Assembly (NCBI RefSeq): GCF_003610735.1
Contig: NZ_RAQM01000006.1
Location: 580,274 to 644,273 of the forward strand
Reading direction: 5' to 3'
DNA from: Tenacibaculum lutimaris
GTDB lineage: Bacteria; Bacteroidota; Bacteroidia; Flavobacteriales; Flavobacteriaceae
DNA length: 64,000 nucleotides
In this document: piece after piece, positions 61,844 through 64,000 of the stretch
How positions within the stretch are numbered: position 1 is the first letter of the stretch
How the letters are laid out: every line of letters starts with the position of its first letter
Notes under the pieces: generated by a model
Database searches by the model: none
What the model was told of the DNA's origin: nothing
What the model saw: only the letters and a program-made list of their open reading frames with translations
Program-made: the position numbers and the translations under genes

Positions 61844-62497
61844 ATGAAAGTTCATCATTTAGCAAAGCAAAACTCTATTCTTAATAAATTCTTAGCAGAA
61901 CTTAGAGATGTTGTAGTTCAAAAAGATTCAATGCGTTTTCGTAGAAATATAGAACGAATAGGTGAAGTTTTAGGGTATGAACTAAGTAAAGATTTGAATT
62001 ATAGTACTAAGGATATAACTACTCCTTTAGGTGTAAAACAAACAAACTTACCAACTGATAATATTGTGATTTGCTCAATTCTTAGAGCAGGATTACCGTT
62101 ACATAACGGAATGTTGAATTATTTTGATGATGTTGAAAATGCCTTTATTTCAGCATATCGTCATCATCCAAATAACGATGAAGAGTTTGAAATAGTGGTA
62201 GAATACTTTGCAGCGCCTTCAATTGATGGAAAGACATTATTATTAGTAGATCCTATGTTGGCAACTGGGCGCTCAATGGTTGAGGTTTATGAAGGAATTA
62301 AAAAATATGGAACACCTAAAGAAATAATAATCGTATCAGTAATCGGTTCAGAAGAAGGGGTTGAATATGTGGGGAAACATTTTCCTAAAGGAACTACTTT
62401 ATGGATTGGTGATATTGATGAAAAGTTAAATGATAAAGGATATATTGTTCCAGGTTTAGGCGACGCAGGAGATTTAGCTTACGGAGCAAAACTGTAG
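61844..62497 (+). CDS. upp: Uracil phosphoribosyltransferase
   Basis: This 217-aa protein has RFRRNIERIGEVLGYE, ICSILRAGLPLHNGML, the PRPP loop LLLVDPMLATGRSM and WIGDIDEKLNDKGYIVPGLG. It salvages uracil to UMP. It is full length and converges on the membrane protein gene 1 nt away. Confidence 0.96.
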   Translation: MKVHHLAKQNSILNKFLAELRDVVVQKDSMRFRRNIERIGEVLGYELSKDLNYSTKDITTPLGVKQTNLPTDNIVICSILRAGLPLHNGMLNYFDDVENAFISAYRHHPNNDEEFEIVVEYFAAPSIDGKTLLLVDPMLATGRSMVEVYEGIKKYGTPKEIIIVSVIGSEEGVEYVGKHFPKGTTLWIGDIDEKLNDKGYIVPGLGDAGDLAYGAKL

Positions 62498-62498
62498 A

Positions 62499-63404
62499 TT
62501 ACATAATAGCACTTACAGCAAATGAAGCTATTAAGAATAAAATAATAATAGCATCAGCATACCATTTCTTCTGGAAAAACTCGATTCCGTTAGCTAAAAT
62601 AACAGATACTGGGAAAAATACATATAAAAATTCAGTTCCAGAACCATCTTCTACTAAAAGGAAAATTATAGTTGAAATTACAAACTGTGTCAGAACTAAA
62701 ATCCAATTTTTTCTAAATTTATTAGGGACAGAAAGAGCTCTAGGACTTTTTAAAAGTATAGAAGCAATTAAAAAGAAACTAATAAAAAGAATAGGGAACA
62801 ATGACTTTTGATGTGAGTAAAAACTCAAATCAGGATACAAATTCCAGTTAAAAAGAGAGGTGAATTTTTCTACTTCATCATACCAAAAACAATAGGTAAA
62901 GTATAAAAAAACAGGCCCAAAAATTCCAATTATAGGAATCAACAAGGTTTGATATGTAAATCGTTGATGTAGAAAAATTGATAGATATAGTAGTATGATT
63001 AACAAAGCAGTGTAAGGTTCTATTAAAAATGAAATACCTAACCATAAACCACCATCAAACAATTTATGAAAAACATTTTTAGAAGACTGTAAGCTATATA
63101 CTTTTCGCAAGAAGAGCAGTACAGTTAAATTCGCATAAAAAGTTTTGTTTATGTTAATAACATCAGGAAAAAAACCAATCAATATTACAAAAAACAGAAA
63201 GGCAAAAGAGTTATCGTAGGTTAGTAAGTTTTTGGCAATGATAAAATTATAAACAGAAAAAACGACTAAAAACCACCCTAATTCAGTAAGAAGGTTGAAT
63301 GATAATTCTTTAGAAAAAATATTTAAAACAAAATACCCTAAAAAAAGTACAAACAGTACAATAAAATTTATAGGTTTAGATTTACCGAAAAAATTGGCTA
63401 ACAT
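62499..63404 (-). CDS. Multi-pass membrane protein (DUF6427-type), 301 aa
   Basis: Eight to ten helices (FIVLFVLFLGYFVLNIF, LNLLTELGWFLVVFSVYNF). It starts with MLANFFGKSKPINFIVL. The position between upp and trmB fits the flavobacterial DUF6427 family; the name is from memory. The function is unknown. It is divergent from the 73-aa gene. Confidence 0.75.
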   Translation of the reverse strand: MLANFFGKSKPINFIVLFVLFLGYFVLNIFSKELSFNLLTELGWFLVVFSVYNFIIAKNLLTYDNSFAFLFFVILIGFFPDVININKTFYANLTVLLFLRKVYSLQSSKNVFHKLFDGGLWLGISFLIEPYTALLIILLYLSIFLHQRFTYQTLLIPIIGIFGPVFLYFTYCFWYDEVEKFTSLFNWNLYPDLSFYSHQKSLFPILFISFFLIASILLKSPRALSVPNKFRKNWILVLTQFVISTIIFLLVEDGSGTEFLYVFFPVSVILANGIEFFQKKWYADAIIILFLIASFAVSAIM

Positions 63405-63446
63405 TGTTTCTTTTTATATTTTTGCAGCTGTAAAGATACTTAAGAT

Positions 63447-63668
63447 ATGATAGCAGGCAATATTTTTGAATGGATTGGTAGTTTATTTACCGACTTTTTA
63501 TTCGCTCCGTTTAATTGGTTACGTTTAACAATCGCTAAATCAGATGCAGGTTGGTGGACTTCTAACGCTGTAAACTGGTTCTTTTTATTAATCCTATTAG
63601 TGTTATTTGCTTACTGGATGAAAGAAGCAGCACGTTTCAAAAAAGAAGGAACTGAAGATAGAGCCTAA
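63447..63668 (+). CDS. Small membrane protein (DUF6341-type), 73 aa
   Basis: FEWIGSLFTDFLFAPFNWLR and a second helix WFFLLILLVLFAYW with an acidic tail FKKEGTEDRA. Likely DUF6341 (from memory), a Flavobacteriia-specific family. It is 12 nt before the trmB start and may be co-transcribed. Confidence 0.75.
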   Translation: MIAGNIFEWIGSLFTDFLFAPFNWLRLTIAKSDAGWWTSNAVNWFFLLILLVLFAYWMKEAARFKKEGTEDRA

Positions 63669-63680
63669 TTTCTATACACT

Positions 63681-64000
63681 TTGGGAAGTAAAAACAAATT
63701 AAAACGTTTCAAAGAAAATGAAACGTTCGCTAATGTTATTCAGCCAACTCGTGAAGAAGTTGTAAACGACTTTCAACACAAAGGAAAGTGGAATGACTTC
63801 TTTAAAAACGACAATCCGATAGTTTTAGAATTGGGTTGTGGTAAGGGTGAATATACTATTGCGTTAGCAGAAAAAAATCCTGATAAAAACTTTATTGGTA
63901 TTGATATTAAAGGAGCACGTTTTTGGCGAGGAGCTAAAACAGCCCTTGAAAACGACATGAACAATGTTGCATTTATCAGAACCCAAATAGAGTTGGTGGA
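63681..64000 (+). CDS. trmB: tRNA (guanosine(46)-N7)-methyltransferase, 5' part
   Basis: A TTG start at 63681 gives MGSKNKLKRFKENETFANVI (read as Met); no ATG fits. The SAM site is VLELGCGKGEYTIALAE, then NFIGIDIKGARFWRGAK, typical of TrmB. It makes m7G46 in tRNA. The gene runs out of the window after about 106 codons. Confidence 0.9.
   Translation, partial: MGSKNKLKRFKENETFANVIQPTREEVVNDFQHKGKWNDFFKNDNPIVLELGCGKGEYTIALAEKNPDKNFIGIDIKGARFWRGAKTALENDMNNVAFIRTQIELV

Noticed and set aside
1..64000. CRISPR array, rRNA operon, insertion sequence or prophage
   Set aside because: No regular repeat-spacer series, no rRNA sequence, no transposase or phage structural genes were seen.

Overview
The window is AT-rich chromosomal DNA from a member of the Bacteroidota, almost certainly a marine Flavobacteriaceae species (Tenacibaculum/Polaribacter-like; the genus is an inference). 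Evidence: the gliding-motility genes gldE and gldD, Bacteroidetes-type promoters (TTG-N19-TAnnTTTG) in front of several genes, few Shine-Dalgarno sequences, lipoprotein and TPR-kinase styles typical of the group, and flavobacterial neighbourhoods such as mutY-ssb-gldE-gldD and upp with two family-specific membrane proteins. No rRNA, CRISPR array, prophage or insertion sequence was seen; there is one tRNA (Leu, CAA).

Layout. 0-4 kb: end of a glutaryl-CoA-type dehydrogenase, then a leftward glpK operon with small membrane proteins. 4-7.3 kb: a leftward regulatory cassette made of a 56-aa Gly/Asp/Asn-rich peptide, a periplasmic-TPR histidine kinase and a LuxR-like response regulator, followed by two short transcription units (a 33-aa cationic peptide and a probable ~85-nt RNA). 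The two units have matching promoters and an identical 30-bp terminator. 7.4-10.9 kb: an RNA methyltransferase between two REP-like palindromic repeats, and mutS. 11-17.7 kb: a lipoprotein unit with a 13-bp triple repeat at its start codon, a MATE pump, a crotonase, queD, pth, rplY, prs and tRNA-Leu. 17.7-22.6 kb: an accessory stretch after the tRNA (frameshifted CPBP protease, DKNYY-repeat protein, two poorly characterised proteins).

22.6-27 kb: molybdenum-cofactor operon moaA-moeA-moaC-mobA with two tiny membrane proteins set between its genes. 27-43.7 kb: uvrC and a patatin/Omp85 protein, rng with a structured leader, a 30-aa basic protein, HU, mutY-ssb-gldE-gldD, ctaA, a metal-binding lipoprotein, a DMT transporter, an M16 protease pair, rplU-rpmA. 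43.7-46.7 kb: a second TPR-kinase system, with a LytTR regulator. 46.7-56.5 kb: dinB, a ferredoxin/U32/TrhO tRNA-hydroxylation operon, asd, an HD protein, a predicted C-rich small RNA, a crotonase, a HAMP kinase, holB. 56.5-64 kb: feoA-feoB plus a Cys-rich partner under a palindrome-rich promoter, brnQ, an alpha/beta hydrolase, upp, two membrane proteins and the start of trmB.

Most likely new biology: the 4-7.3 kb cassette, where two promoters have tandem TGCGGAAATACC-like sites with identical spacing to the -7 box next to the response regulator that probably binds them. The LytTR locus near 43.9 kb repeats the design: tandem sites 21 bp apart facing a predicted short RNA. A C-rich predicted RNA at 52.4 kb is complementary to G-rich segments at 43.8 kb and, over 14 bases, upstream of the MATE gene at 12.1 kb. 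These links were read by eye and are hypotheses.
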